A stretch of DNA of 12,767 nt from JASLQO01 sp002327525 (GCA_030744435.1 JASLQO010000012.1:1-12767); one strand, 5' to 3'; positions 1-6,925 are shown, counted from the first letter of the stretch. Numbers and translations: made by a program. The notes: a model not told the origin generated them from the letters alone.

Positions 1-78
1 CGCCGCCTGCGGACGGTCATCGCCGATCAGGCGCTGGCGCTCGTGGTGGTGCAGGAGACCGCAGACCGGGCTGGCTGA
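1..78 (+). pseudogene. C-terminal tail of a transposase, OrfA-like (partial)
   Basis: Frame 1 is open from the window edge to TGA at 76-78 and gives 25 residues. The segment LRTVIADQALALVVVQE resembles the C-terminal leucine-rich helix of IS3-family OrfA proteins, which commonly read like 'RLKxLVADQALDxxMLKE'. In an intact IS3 element OrfA is followed by the DDE transposase OrfB, but here only 62 bases separate the stop from the element's right terminus. That suggests an internally deleted remnant. The fragment is short, so the identification rests on one motif, and a diverged OrfB tail cannot be excluded. Confidence 0.4.
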
Positions 79-115
79 TGAGAGGGGAAATCTAACCCGA
101 TCTCTCTCATAATAA

Positions 116-140
116 GTGGACCATCATTGGGGGCAGGTCA
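116..140 (+). repeat. Right terminal inverted repeat of the IS3-family element
   Basis: Read on the minus strand this site begins TGACCTGCCCCCAATGATGG, matching the shape of IS407-group termini. It marks the junction between the insertion sequence and the glycan cluster. The neighbouring minus-strand reading frame crosses into it and stops at 124-126, within the repeat. The partner repeat is not in the window. Confidence 0.6.
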
Positions 141-501
141 CGATGCCAGGGCGCTCGCGTGTCAGAAAGACATCTAAGGTGAAGATGTCCGACCATTTCC
201 GCTCCGTGACGACACCGGCAAACCCTCGCCATCCGCCCGCGTCGCGTTCAGCATACATGCTGTTCGCGCCGAGCGAGGAGAGCGGACGATCGACGAAAAG
301 AATCGGATCGTACACTGCCGGCCGACTCGCTAGTCGACGACCGATTTCCGCAGCGCGGTGCAGAATGGTCGGAAAATCCAACAGATGAGAATTATATCTA
401 CAACCGTTAGCACCGTCATTGACGCGGAATCGAGCTCGACGCAAAAACGATGTATGTGCTAGCGAACACCCAAATGCGGCCACGATGAAACAGCTGAACA
501 A
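124..501 (-). pseudogene. Unidentified protein, 3' end replaced by an IS terminus
   Basis: An open frame of up to 125 residues lies downstream of, and on the same strand as, the glycan operon. I do not recognise its family. The first 35 or so codons are AT-richer and less convincing; the start at 501 would be TTG, with a GTG alternative at 483, and neither has a clear ribosome binding site. The first 20 residues are hydrophobic but lack an n-terminal positive charge. From about residue 40 (SHLLDFPTILHRAAEIG onward) codon use looks like a real gene. The last four sense codons (TCPQ) and the stop lie in the insertion-sequence terminus, so the native C-terminus is missing. It was probably the next cluster gene before the element inserted. 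Confidence 0.45.
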
Positions 502-559
502 TCTGGACAGTAGACCGCATTAGGTACTCTTCCGCCGGCGATGCAAGTGCCCTCAGCGA

Positions 560-1873
560 TCAGAAATAGCCTGCGGGCAACAGCTCCTCCAGGTGGCGGC
601 AGTCCGGACGCAGGGCGCGGATTTTCAAGTGGTCTCCTTGCCATCCAACCCGAATCCGCCCGCAATAGTATCGGTTGATATAGGCGGCCATCTCAGGGGG
701 ATAATCCTCGCGCCGGTATGTCGTGAAATGCTTGCGAACGCGATGAAAGCCGTCGGTGAACCACTTCTCGAAGCCGAGCCAGGCCGGCGTGAACCCCCAG
801 ATGACTTCCAGTGGCGTACCAGAAAAAGGCAGATCCAGAATATCGTAGATTTCGTAGCGGTCGAGCCGCTCGCTCAACCGCTCGAGAAACGTTCGGCTCA
901 TCAAGTGGGTGACCGCACATCCGAACCACTCCGGGCTGTCCACGCGATGGTACCTGACCCCACCCTCTCGTTCCGTGGCCGTGATCGTAGACACCGGCTG
1001 ACGTCGGCCCTGAACAAAAATCCTTGGAACCCTCGGTTCCCGCGCGTCGCCGAGCCAGCCATGCAACCTCATCCGCAAAGCAGATCGCAGAGCGTCCATC
1101 ATCCCAGGTATTCGCTGGCCAATCCGAGTGCGCATTCCTGCTTCAGACTGACTCCCAAGGTACGGACTGCCCCAACGCTTTTGAAGGCGTGCCCGAACCC
1201 GCCACGCCAACTCGGTTCGTGACAGCAGATCAGGTATGTGGTTCTGAGTCTCCGGTTCGAAATCCGACCGCCAGGAGTCGAAGAGCGCTCTGAACTCCCG
1301 GTCGCGGCAGAAGATAGCGAATGCTTCACGGATCTTCAGGTCGTGCAGACGATCCAGCTCCGTCGGAGCCTCCACTCGCGTGTGGTAGCGCATAAAGATG
1401 TCCTTGGGAACCCTGCGCTTCTCATGTCCGGACGCGATGAAATGGACGCCACAACGCTCGGCGAACGAAACCATCGACGAGAGGAGTGTCTGACGGGCAA
1501 ACAGGACGCCTTCACCCCCAAAGAGAACGTAGTCATATTCCCGCCATCGTCTGCTCCGGATGAACTTGTACCAGACCCCGGAGTCGAGGGCATGATCATT
1601 CTGATATTCGAGGTGAAAGACTCGTTTGCGCTTCAGACAGCAGACCTCCCGCACGCGCTCGTCATACGGACTGAGCTGAGGGTTGCCCCTGCCGTTTGTG
1701 ATGAGTGCCCTGTACTCTGCGTAGCCCGGATGGTCGGCTTCCCCATCCCCGATGCTGTGGACAAAGAAGAGGTCCGCGTCATCGAAATCCTGCAGCGCCG
1801 TGGTGATCAGGGTGGACATCATCAGCCACGGCTTGTGGTGAACACAGAAGACGATTGCCAGCTTATTCCTCAC
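560..1873 (-). CDS. Putative GT-A-like glycosyltransferase or hypothetical glycan protein
   Basis: This gene encodes 437 residues from a GTG start with GGAG four bases upstream. The N-terminus (KLAIVFCVHHKPWLMMSTLI) has the beta-strand/helix opening common in GT-A nucleotide-sugar transferases. Residues 98-124 carry a W-Y-K-F segment followed by YDYVLFGGEGVLF, placed where such enzymes have their acidic metal-binding loop, but no clean DxD is present. The C-terminal half (about residues 300-437) is rich in aromatic and charged residues and includes EVIWGFTPAWLG; I cannot assign it to a named domain. No signal peptide or membrane segment is evident, so it is probably cytosolic. It starts 45 bases after the preceding gene and is likely co-transcribed with the Pse genes. 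A role in transferring the finished sugar or building the glycan is inferred from context only. Confidence 0.6.
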   Translation of the reverse strand: MRNKLAIVFCVHHKPWLMMSTLITTALQDFDDADLFFVHSIGDGEADHPGYAEYRALITNGRGNPQLSPYDERVREVCCLKRKRVFHLEYQNDHALDSGVWYKFIRSRRWREYDYVLFGGEGVLFARQTLLSSMVSFAERCGVHFIASGHEKRRVPKDIFMRYHTRVEAPTELDRLHDLKIREAFAIFCRDREFRALFDSWRSDFEPETQNHIPDLLSRTELAWRVRARLQKRWGSPYLGSQSEAGMRTRIGQRIPGMMDALRSALRMRLHGWLGDAREPRVPRIFVQGRRQPVSTITATEREGGVRYHRVDSPEWFGCAVTHLMSRTFLERLSERLDRYEIYDILDLPFSGTPLEVIWGFTPAWLGFEKWFTDGFHRVRKHFTTYRREDYPPEMAAYINRYYCGRIRVGWQGDHLKIRALRPDCRHLEELLPAGYF

Positions 1874-1918
1874 GAGACTCCAATCAGCAGAATCCGGCTC
1901 TGCCTCTCCGCGTCGGCT

Positions 1919-3211
1919 TCATGGTCGGCAGCTTGGGAGGCGCGTGTCAACTGCAACTGCCCGTTCGACATGATCGAGAAGGCGCTCCGCTCCACCTCGG
2001 TCGTCGTAGCTCAGGTATTTCCGGATATACCGCAGGCGTGCGTCCGCGGACATGGCGAAGTCAGACAGCTTCGTGACGGCGAAGTCTGAGATGGCCTCCG
2101 GAATCCCGAGGCAGCTAGAAACACCTTCAGACTGGAACACCCCGCCCTCCTCGTCGTTGAAAAAGCGCTTGAAGTACCCGAGCAGTTCTCGGTTCTCTCC
2201 GCAGTAAGCTTCGGCCTCGAAAGTGATGCAGAGGTGGGGCGTCCCTAACGCCGCAGCTTCCAGGACCGTGCCGCTGTAGAAGCTGATGCAGAGATCTGAA
2301 ACAGCCAGCGCTTCGAGAACCGTCGGGGGATAGTGGCTCTCATCGTACAGACACTTATCGGCAACTGCCTGGGTGTACGGTGGGATCGGCGTCTTCAGCC
2401 GGGACTTCACCAGCAGCCTGGCGCTATTGCGATCGCAAAATGCTCGAATTGCGCGGACGACCCTGGCATCCGTCCACCCGTGACGAATGTAGGGCCAGTA
2501 CTCGAACCGTCCGCGTGGCAAGGTGTGGACGAGCTGTCTCCAACGTCGCGGCTCGCCAAAGATCCGCCGCGGCCAGAACGACGCCTTCCCGACGCCCTGC
2601 GGGAACGGCAGCAAGGTGACAACGGCTGCGTCGGACGGCAGCCCCCAGCGCGCGCGAACTTCGCTCGGATCGATCCGGCTCATCGCATCCAGCTCCGGAA
2701 AGCCGACGATCCACGCTCGTTCGCGCAGCTCACGGGCGAAAGCGTTACGGTCGAGGAGGGTTCCCTCTTGCGCGTAGTGCTCCGCGGCCCATTCCACCCA
2801 CCAATCCGCGGTCAATGCCACCGCATCGCATGAGAGCACGGACTCTGGCCGGTACGTGATGAACTGATCGATCCCGGACTGGACGAGCACCCAAAACGGG
2901 CGAGCGGCACCCCACGCTCTTCTCTCCCCGAGAACCGCCTCGGCCGGCTGCAGCGACATAACCACGCTGTCTGCGAGGCGCGACAATGCTCCGGTATCTC
3001 CGGCCCCGCGGTACTGGCGAAACTGGGGCGTCCCACATAGGAAGCGCGGGGCCATTTCGATGGCCGGAAACTGATAGGCTTTCAGTCCGTGTCGGGGATG
3101 GCTATAGTCATGCCAACATTCGACCGCCCAGCTGCGGCCGAGCGCTGCGTCAACAATCGGCCCGAAGGATCGATAATGGCTTATCCTGTCGATCAAGAAG
3201 ACGATCTTCAT
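1919..3211 (-). CDS. Putative GT-B-fold surface-carbohydrate transferase
   Basis: The protein has 430 residues and starts MKIVFLIDRISHYRSFGPIV, a typical N-terminal Rossmann strand and loop of GT-B enzymes. The second domain begins around residue 196 (VVTLLPFPQG). Residues 304-331 (SDLCISFYSGTVLEAAALGTP...) match the nucleotide-binding motif shared by CDP-glycerol glycerophosphotransferase-like proteins, UDP-GlcNAc 2-epimerases and 'surface carbohydrate biosynthesis' proteins. The epimerase reading is less likely because its catalytic set is not evident. The ATG overlaps the stop of the PseG-like gene by four bases (ATGA at 3208-3211), indicating translational coupling. It is therefore a candidate for the transferase that uses the CMP-activated nonulosonate, but donor and acceptor cannot be read from sequence. 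Confidence 0.65.
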   Translation of the reverse strand: MKIVFLIDRISHYRSFGPIVDAALGRSWAVECWHDYSHPRHGLKAYQFPAIEMAPRFLCGTPQFRQYRGAGDTGALSRLADSVVMSLQPAEAVLGERRAWGAARPFWVLVQSGIDQFITYRPESVLSCDAVALTADWWVEWAAEHYAQEGTLLDRNAFARELRERAWIVGFPELDAMSRIDPSEVRARWGLPSDAAVVTLLPFPQGVGKASFWPRRIFGEPRRWRQLVHTLPRGRFEYWPYIRHGWTDARVVRAIRAFCDRNSARLLVKSRLKTPIPPYTQAVADKCLYDESHYPPTVLEALAVSDLCISFYSGTVLEAAALGTPHLCITFEAEAYCGENRELLGYFKRFFNDEEGGVFQSEGVSSCLGIPEAISDFAVTKLSDFAMSADARLRYIRKYLSYDDRGGAERLLDHVERAVAVDTRLPSCRP

Positions 3212-4245
3212 GCCGCTCGCGCGATCTCAGCAGCCGCCCGAAGCGCGCCTTGACCATCGACGAGCGCGCGACCGGCCGAGCTGAGCCGTTGCCGACGTGC
3301 ACTGCACTCGACCGCCTCGCGAATTGCCGGGCCTAGCTCCTCAGGGAGTCTGTCGTTCGTGGGCCGGCCTCCGTAGATGAGCGCGCCAGATCGAGCCAGC
3401 GCTTGCACGCCATGCGCCTGGTTCTCGAAGACATCCATCGCGACGGCCGGCGTTCCGGTGACAGCCAGTTCGTACGTCGTCTGGCCTCCCGCACACACGG
3501 CCAAATCGCTTTCCATCATCAGATCGCGCAGGTGTTCCGGAGCTGAAATCAGCCGGATGTTCAAAGGACTCCCAGCAGCCACGCGCTCCACCGCGTCAGC
3601 ACCACCGAAAAATGGCCCTATCACGACGTCGAGCGCGGTGCCTGCCTCGAGTCGGCCGACGAGCCACTCGATGAGGCGCACCGTCAGGTTCTGCCGGTCG
3701 TCTCCGCCGACGGTGACGAGCACTCGTCGCACAGAACCTGCTATCGCGCGTGGGGGGCAGCTCCAGAACTCCGAACGAAGCAGGGCGTAATCAGGACCAA
3801 GCAGCAACTGCGTGTCACCACTCAGCGAGCGGTAGGCGAGGCCGCCTGCGTGGGCGCCACCGTTAATCAGTATGTGCGCCGGCGTCGGATCACGGGCCTC
3901 ATCGTCGACGGCAACGACCTGAAGGCCTGCCGACCGAAGTCGGCTGAGATACTCTGCGCGCGCCGCGTAGGAGTCGACCACGACCGTGCTGTACCCGTGG
4001 CGCTCCGCGGCCGCAATCACCACCGCGCTATCCTTCCGAGTTCCGGTGACACACTCGTTCAGAGTTTCGACGGGGAAGCCACGTTGCGATACCCCGTTGG
4101 CGCCGCCACACGATGGTGCCAGAAGAAATACCCCCTGGAGGCCGCGAAGCCGAATTGCCTCGGCAAGCGCCACACACCGGTTGATGTGTCCCAGCCCGAT
4201 GGTTGGACCGACATCGACGCGAAACAGGACCCCAGGCACCGTCAC
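3208..4245 (-). CDS. pseG: PseG-like UDP-sugar hydrolase (pseudaminic acid pathway)
   Basis: PseG removes UDP from the 2,4-diamido-2,4,6-trideoxy-L-altrose intermediate, giving the free sugar that PseI condenses with phosphoenolpyruvate. The N-terminus (VLFRVDVGPTIGLGHINRC, residues 6-24) has the family's FRVD and GxGHxxRC signature; His20 corresponds to the catalytic histidine. LLGPDYALLR and the VLVTVGGDD strand are also typical, and the GT-B C-terminal domain includes CAGGQTTYELAVTGTP. I chose the GTG at 4245, giving 345 residues, because it forms a GTGA overlap with the deacetylase stop and begins just before the conserved strand; an open extension to 4305 has no family similarity. Length is normal for PseG. 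LegG-type hydrolysing epimerases are a less likely alternative because of the FRVD/GHxxR features. Confidence 0.83.
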   Translation of the reverse strand: MTVPGVLFRVDVGPTIGLGHINRCVALAEAIRLRGLQGVFLLAPSCGGANGVSQRGFPVETLNECVTGTRKDSAVVIAAAERHGYSTVVVDSYAARAEYLSRLRSAGLQVVAVDDEARDPTPAHILINGGAHAGGLAYRSLSGDTQLLLGPDYALLRSEFWSCPPRAIAGSVRRVLVTVGGDDRQNLTVRLIEWLVGRLEAGTALDVVIGPFFGGADAVERVAAGSPLNIRLISAPEHLRDLMMESDLAVCAGGQTTYELAVTGTPAVAMDVFENQAHGVQALARSGALIYGGRPTNDRLPEELGPAIREAVECSARRQRLSSAGRALVDGQGALRAAAEIARAA

Positions 4246-4916
4246 CGCAGGCAGCGGATGAGTTCGAAAGCCTCTGCGCAATCCACACCGATGACCGATC
4301 CCCAACGCGCGGCGGTCGCGCGCAGGGCCTCGGGCGACCGAGGGTGCGGCAAGGGTCTGATCTCGGTCGAATAGCAGCTCATGGCGGCGATCTTCTTCTC
4401 AATCGTGCCCGAGACATCCACGAAGACATTGGGCCGAAACGATGGCTCGACGCAGTGGAAAGCCCACTCGGTCGACGAAGGGACTTCAAAGCTGAGAACT
4501 TCGCGGACGTGATGATCGGCTCCTGGCCTGGTGGCCGTCATGACCGCTCGAAATGTCAGCCCGTGATCGATGTTCAGATCGCCGGGATGGTGCGTGTAAC
4601 AGACGTCCGGCTTCAACCGCTCGATCTGGCGCTCGACAATCTTGACGATGTCGAGCAGCGGAACCTGGTCGAATCTGTTGTCCGGAAGCGCTTCGAACTC
4701 AATGGCCCGTGCGCCCAGCAGTCTCGCCGCCTCGGTTGCATCGGCGCGGAGCCGCTCGAGCACGCGAGAATCGGCTTGTTCACGGTCCATCCTGGACGTC
4801 ATGCCCTCACCGAGAACAAGGACGCGAATCTCATGTTCCTCGCTGGCCCGCGCAATCGTGCCACCGCACCCCAAAACCTCATCGTCAGGATGTGCCGCAA
4901 CGACCAGGATGATCAT
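4242..4916 (-). CDS. PIG-L/LmbE-family zinc N-deacetylase
   Basis: The protein has 224 residues. VVAAHPDDEVLGCGGT (residues 5-20) is the family hallmark, and His9, Asp12 and His118 (in PGDLNIDH) are the expected zinc ligands, with Asp11 as the likely general base. The C-terminal AARWGSVIGVDCAEAFELIR corresponds to the usual 'G..yAEAF' segment. Family members hydrolyse N-acetyl groups from amino sugars or related small molecules. Its position between the formyltransferase and PseG, with ATGA (4913-4916) and GTGA (4242-4245) overlaps on either side, suggests it deacylates an amino group of the nonulosonate precursor or product so another acyl group can be added. The exact nitrogen and the pathway step are inference. 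Confidence 0.88.
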   Translation of the reverse strand: MIILVVAAHPDDEVLGCGGTIARASEEHEIRVLVLGEGMTSRMDREQADSRVLERLRADATEAARLLGARAIEFEALPDNRFDQVPLLDIVKIVERQIERLKPDVCYTHHPGDLNIDHGLTFRAVMTATRPGADHHVREVLSFEVPSSTEWAFHCVEPSFRPNVFVDVSGTIEKKIAAMSCYSTEIRPLPHPRSPEALRATAARWGSVIGVDCAEAFELIRCLR

Positions 4917-5596
4917 GACTGACGTGACACTACACGCACACGAGCCGTGACCCCTTCTGGCGATCTCATCGCGTCTCGAAACTCAAGTCGAAACCGGCCG
5001 TGGTCGAGAAACGCACGGGGGTACCCTTCAGCGTCAAGCATGCGGATGAAGTCGTATACCTCGTCCGGCGTACCAGATTCCGGCAGGCGGCTCTCCTTTG
5101 GCACGCGTCGTTTGAAGATTACCGGGTCGCCCATCTGTGGCTGCGGGACGGTGGGCTCCTCGATGAGCCGGCGAATCATGTCGGCAGCGACATGGCAGGC
5201 GCGCAGGTAGATCGCTTCCGCCGACCCGTCCAGGAAGAAATCGGCTTTCATGTAAACGGGGCCCGCGTCGAGGTCCTCGGTCAATCTGAACGCACTCAGT
5301 TTCGTCGTCTGGTGCCCGCGGAGAATGAGATTCTGCAGCGGCGTACCGCCCCGGCCATAGGGCAGATCGGTCATATGAAAGCCGACGCACTCGAAGCCAC
5401 GAGTGATGGCTGAGGGAACCTTCCAGGACCAGTGCAAGAAGAACACAAGGCGCGGCTGGAGCCGCCGCAGCGATTCCAGCGTCAGATTCTCTGGCCGTTC
5501 GATGAATGTCCAGACTCCTGGGAATGAACGGATGACGTCATCGAACACCCGACGACTCCATGGATGGGAACCTGCGATCACGAAGTGCGCATCCAT
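4913..5596 (-). CDS. Formyltransferase-fold protein, probable sugar N-formyltransferase
   Basis: The protein has 227 residues from ATG 5596, chosen because AGG lies seven bases upstream; an in-frame TTG at 5620 would add eight residues. The central segment GFHMTDLPYGRGGTPLQNL (residues 72-90) aligns with the catalytic 'NxHxSLLPxxrG' region of 10-formyl-tetrahydrofolate transferases. His74 and Asp110 (in DLDAGP) occupy two of the three classical catalytic positions, but the Asn two residues before the His is Gly72. The C-terminal part (158-200, FKRRVPKESR...) replaces the tRNA-binding domain of methionyl-tRNA formyltransferase, which is longer (over 300 residues). A housekeeping role is therefore unlikely. 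With the adjacent deacetylase it fits N-formylation of a diamino sugar, as known for 7-formamido pseudaminic acids. Confidence 0.75.
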   Translation of the reverse strand: MDAHFVIAGSHPWSRRVFDDVIRSFPGVWTFIERPENLTLESLRRLQPRLVFFLHWSWKVPSAITRGFECVGFHMTDLPYGRGGTPLQNLILRGHQTTKLSAFRLTEDLDAGPVYMKADFFLDGSAEAIYLRACHVAADMIRRLIEEPTVPQPQMGDPVIFKRRVPKESRLPESGTPDEVYDFIRMLDAEGYPRAFLDHGRFRLEFRDAMRSPEGVTARVRVVSRQS

Positions 5597-5654
5597 GATG
5601 TTGCCTGACGTTTCTTCCAACCGTTCCGATCCCGAGTGGATTCAACGGCCCAGC

Positions 5655-6851
5655 CTAGGCATCCTTGCGCGTACCGACCCGTTTTCCGGGAACGCCCTCG
5701 AGAACAGTTCGTTCACTGACGTCCCTTGTGACTGCGGTACCAACGGAGATGATTGCCGACTGACCGATGCGAGTTCCTGTGGCCACGGAAGCACCGATGC
5801 CAACGACAGCGTAGTCCTCGACGACCACACGGCTCCCCAACGTCGCTCCAGGCGCGAGGTGGCAGCCGTTGCCAATCACGCTGTCGTGTGCAACGGTCAC
5901 TCCGTTATCGATGATGCAACAATCACCGACGCGGACATTTGTCTCAACGCATGCACCAGACTTGACGTAGTTTCCTTTGCCGAGGCGTGCACTTGGTGCA
6001 ACATAGGCCATCGGGTGAACGATAGTGATCAGTTCGAGGTTGCTCTCGAGGCAGCGCGTCAGCAACCTGTGACGGATGCGACCATCGGCGATCTCACACG
6101 CGATGCTGCGCACTCCTTGCGTACTTAAATCACAAAGGTGACGACCGTGAAAGATGGGCAGGTCAGACAACATGGCCCTGCTTGAAACGTTATCATCAAG
6201 AAAACAGACGACCTCACAGACGCCTTCAAACTCGAGAGCCTCCTTCAAGGTAAGCGCACCGCCAGCTGCACCGTAGACCGCCACTGGGCGGCGGGTGGCC
6301 TGCCACTGTAGCGCGGGCAGCTCATGCACCGGGCTCGCATCGAGCTCACCGACAGAGCGAAGAACATCTTCTTCGCGAATGAGTGTCGCGGAGGAAAACG
6401 TGCTCAGATCGACTCCGAGCCGCCGAGCCGCCGCAAGCGCTTTCCGCGTAGCCCTGGGGGCTCCGTCTGGCTCAGCAGATGTGCCCGAATCCGCAGGCCG
6501 TACTTGCCCGCAGGCAGCTCTCTCCCGCTTCAGGAGCTCGAGTGAGCTAGCAATCACAGCAACCGGTTGACTGACGTGCACCTCCCATCCAACTTCGACG
6601 AGGTGTCCCACATACCCCTGAACTTCTGCTTCCAAATCGAAGACAACTTTGGTCGTTTCGAGGGCACAACAAGGGTCTCCTGCGCTGACGTAAGCACCGT
6701 CCTGAACATACCATCGTGCCACCTGGGCGGTCGGCTCATTGATTCCTAGCTGAGGTGCCGTCATTATCACGAAACGCTGGTCCTCCTCGTTTGATATCAT
6801 CTCGTTTGATAGCATCGAATGCGTGGTGTCCGGCGAACCTGAGGGAACCAC
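5655..6851 (-). CDS. Lipoyl domain / subunit-binding-like / NeuD-type acyltransferase fusion
   Basis: This 398-residue protein joins two machineries. Residues 26-101 form a lipoyl domain (APQLGINEP... VARWYVQDGAYVSAGDP) with ETTK at 65-68, so Lys68 is the predicted lipoylation site. After a linker (102-130), residues 131-166 (RATRKALAAARRLGVDL... REEDV) resemble an E2 peripheral-subunit-binding domain with a shortened loop. From residue 189 the NeuD/PglD pattern begins: VAVYGAAGGA, FLDDN at 217-221, then hexapeptide repeats (281-375) forming a left-handed beta helix with a probable catalytic His322 (TVAHDSVIG) and the usual VPGK end. There is no CoA-type E2 catalytic domain (no HxxxDG). It lies just after the E1 genes, so acyl groups may pass from lipoate to the sugar. 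GTG 6851 has GGGAGGGAG six bases upstream; GTG 6770 is an alternative. I know of no standard name. Confidence 0.85.
   Translation of the reverse strand: MVPSGSPDTTHSMLSNEMISNEEDQRFVIMTAPQLGINEPTAQVARWYVQDGAYVSAGDPCCALETTKVVFDLEAEVQGYVGHLVEVGWEVHVSQPVAVIASSLELLKRERAACGQVRPADSGTSAEPDGAPRATRKALAAARRLGVDLSTFSSATLIREEDVLRSVGELDASPVHELPALQWQATRRPVAVYGAAGGALTLKEALEFEGVCEVVCFLDDNVSSRAMLSDLPIFHGRHLCDLSTQGVRSIACEIADGRIRHRLLTRCLESNLELITIVHPMAYVAPSARLGKGNYVKSGACVETNVRVGDCCIIDNGVTVAHDSVIGNGCHLAPGATLGSRVVVEDYAVVGIGASVATGTRIGQSAIISVGTAVTRDVSERTVLEGVPGKRVGTRKDA
6786..6815 (-). repeat. 15-bp tandem duplication inside the start region of the fusion gene
   Basis: Two adjacent 15-base units, 6786-6800 and 6801-6815, differ at one base (ATGATATCAAACGAG and ATGCTATCAAACGAG on the minus strand). 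In frame they encode MISNE and MLSNE, residues 18-22 and 13-17 of the fusion protein. Each unit carries an ATG, so the duplication creates two extra in-frame start candidates between the upstream GTG and the lipoyl domain. Confidence 0.85.
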
Positions 6852-6857
6852 TCACAG

Positions 6858-6866
6858 CTCCCTCCC
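6858..6866 (-). promoter_or_regulatory. Ribosome binding site of the lipoyl-acyltransferase gene
   Basis: GGGAGGGAG on the minus strand lies six bases before GTG at 6851. It is among the strongest Shine-Dalgarno matches seen here and is the reason for choosing the long N-terminus. A second purine run (GAGGAGG) lies inside the gene, 11 bases before the in-frame GTG 6770, so a shorter product of 371 residues beginning at the lipoyl domain is possible. Confidence 0.6.
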
Positions 6867-6925
6867 GTCTCGCGACGCCATTTCGATTCGGGTATGGGTC
6901 CGTCGAAACAGAAAACCACGCTCAG

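Larger units (their letters stand above)
1..140 (+). mobile_element. Right end of an IS3-family (IS407-like) insertion sequence
   Basis: The stretch ends at about position 140 with GGGGGCAGGTCA, the mirror of the TGACCTGCCCCC terminus I associate with the IS407 group of the IS3 family. Before it lie a plus-strand coding tail (to 78) and a short non-coding stretch. The left end is outside the window, so neither the full element nor a target-site duplication can be checked; if 4 bases are duplicated, the right copy would be CGAT at 141-144. The coding tail resembles OrfA rather than OrfB, which would normally lie next to this end, so the copy may be internally deleted. The terminus is recognised from memory of the family, not from a database search. 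Confidence 0.6.

Noticed and set aside
388..520. Two short overlapping minus-strand frames (starting at ATG 520 and continuing with MTVLTVVDIILI) as a small membrane-protein gene
   Set aside because: Each has about 30 codons, no ribosome binding site and no family resemblance, and they overlap the longer frame at 124-501.
1238..2089. Long plus-strand open frame of 283 codons antisense to the two glycosyltransferase-like genes
   Set aside because: It lies opposite two minus-strand genes with recognisable folds and the expected start spacing, shows no familiar motif, and is the kind of shadow frame common in GC-rich DNA.
4913..5596. Housekeeping methionyl-tRNA formyltransferase
   Set aside because: It is about 80-90 residues shorter than that enzyme, lacks the tRNA-binding C-terminal domain and the NxHxSLLP asparagine, and sits in a glycan operon coupled to a deacetylase.
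5403..6128. Plus-strand open frame of 241 codons opposite the formyltransferase and fusion genes
   Set aside because: The composition is unlike a folded protein, and it mirrors the hexapeptide repeats of the opposite strand, whose periodic codons keep this frame open.
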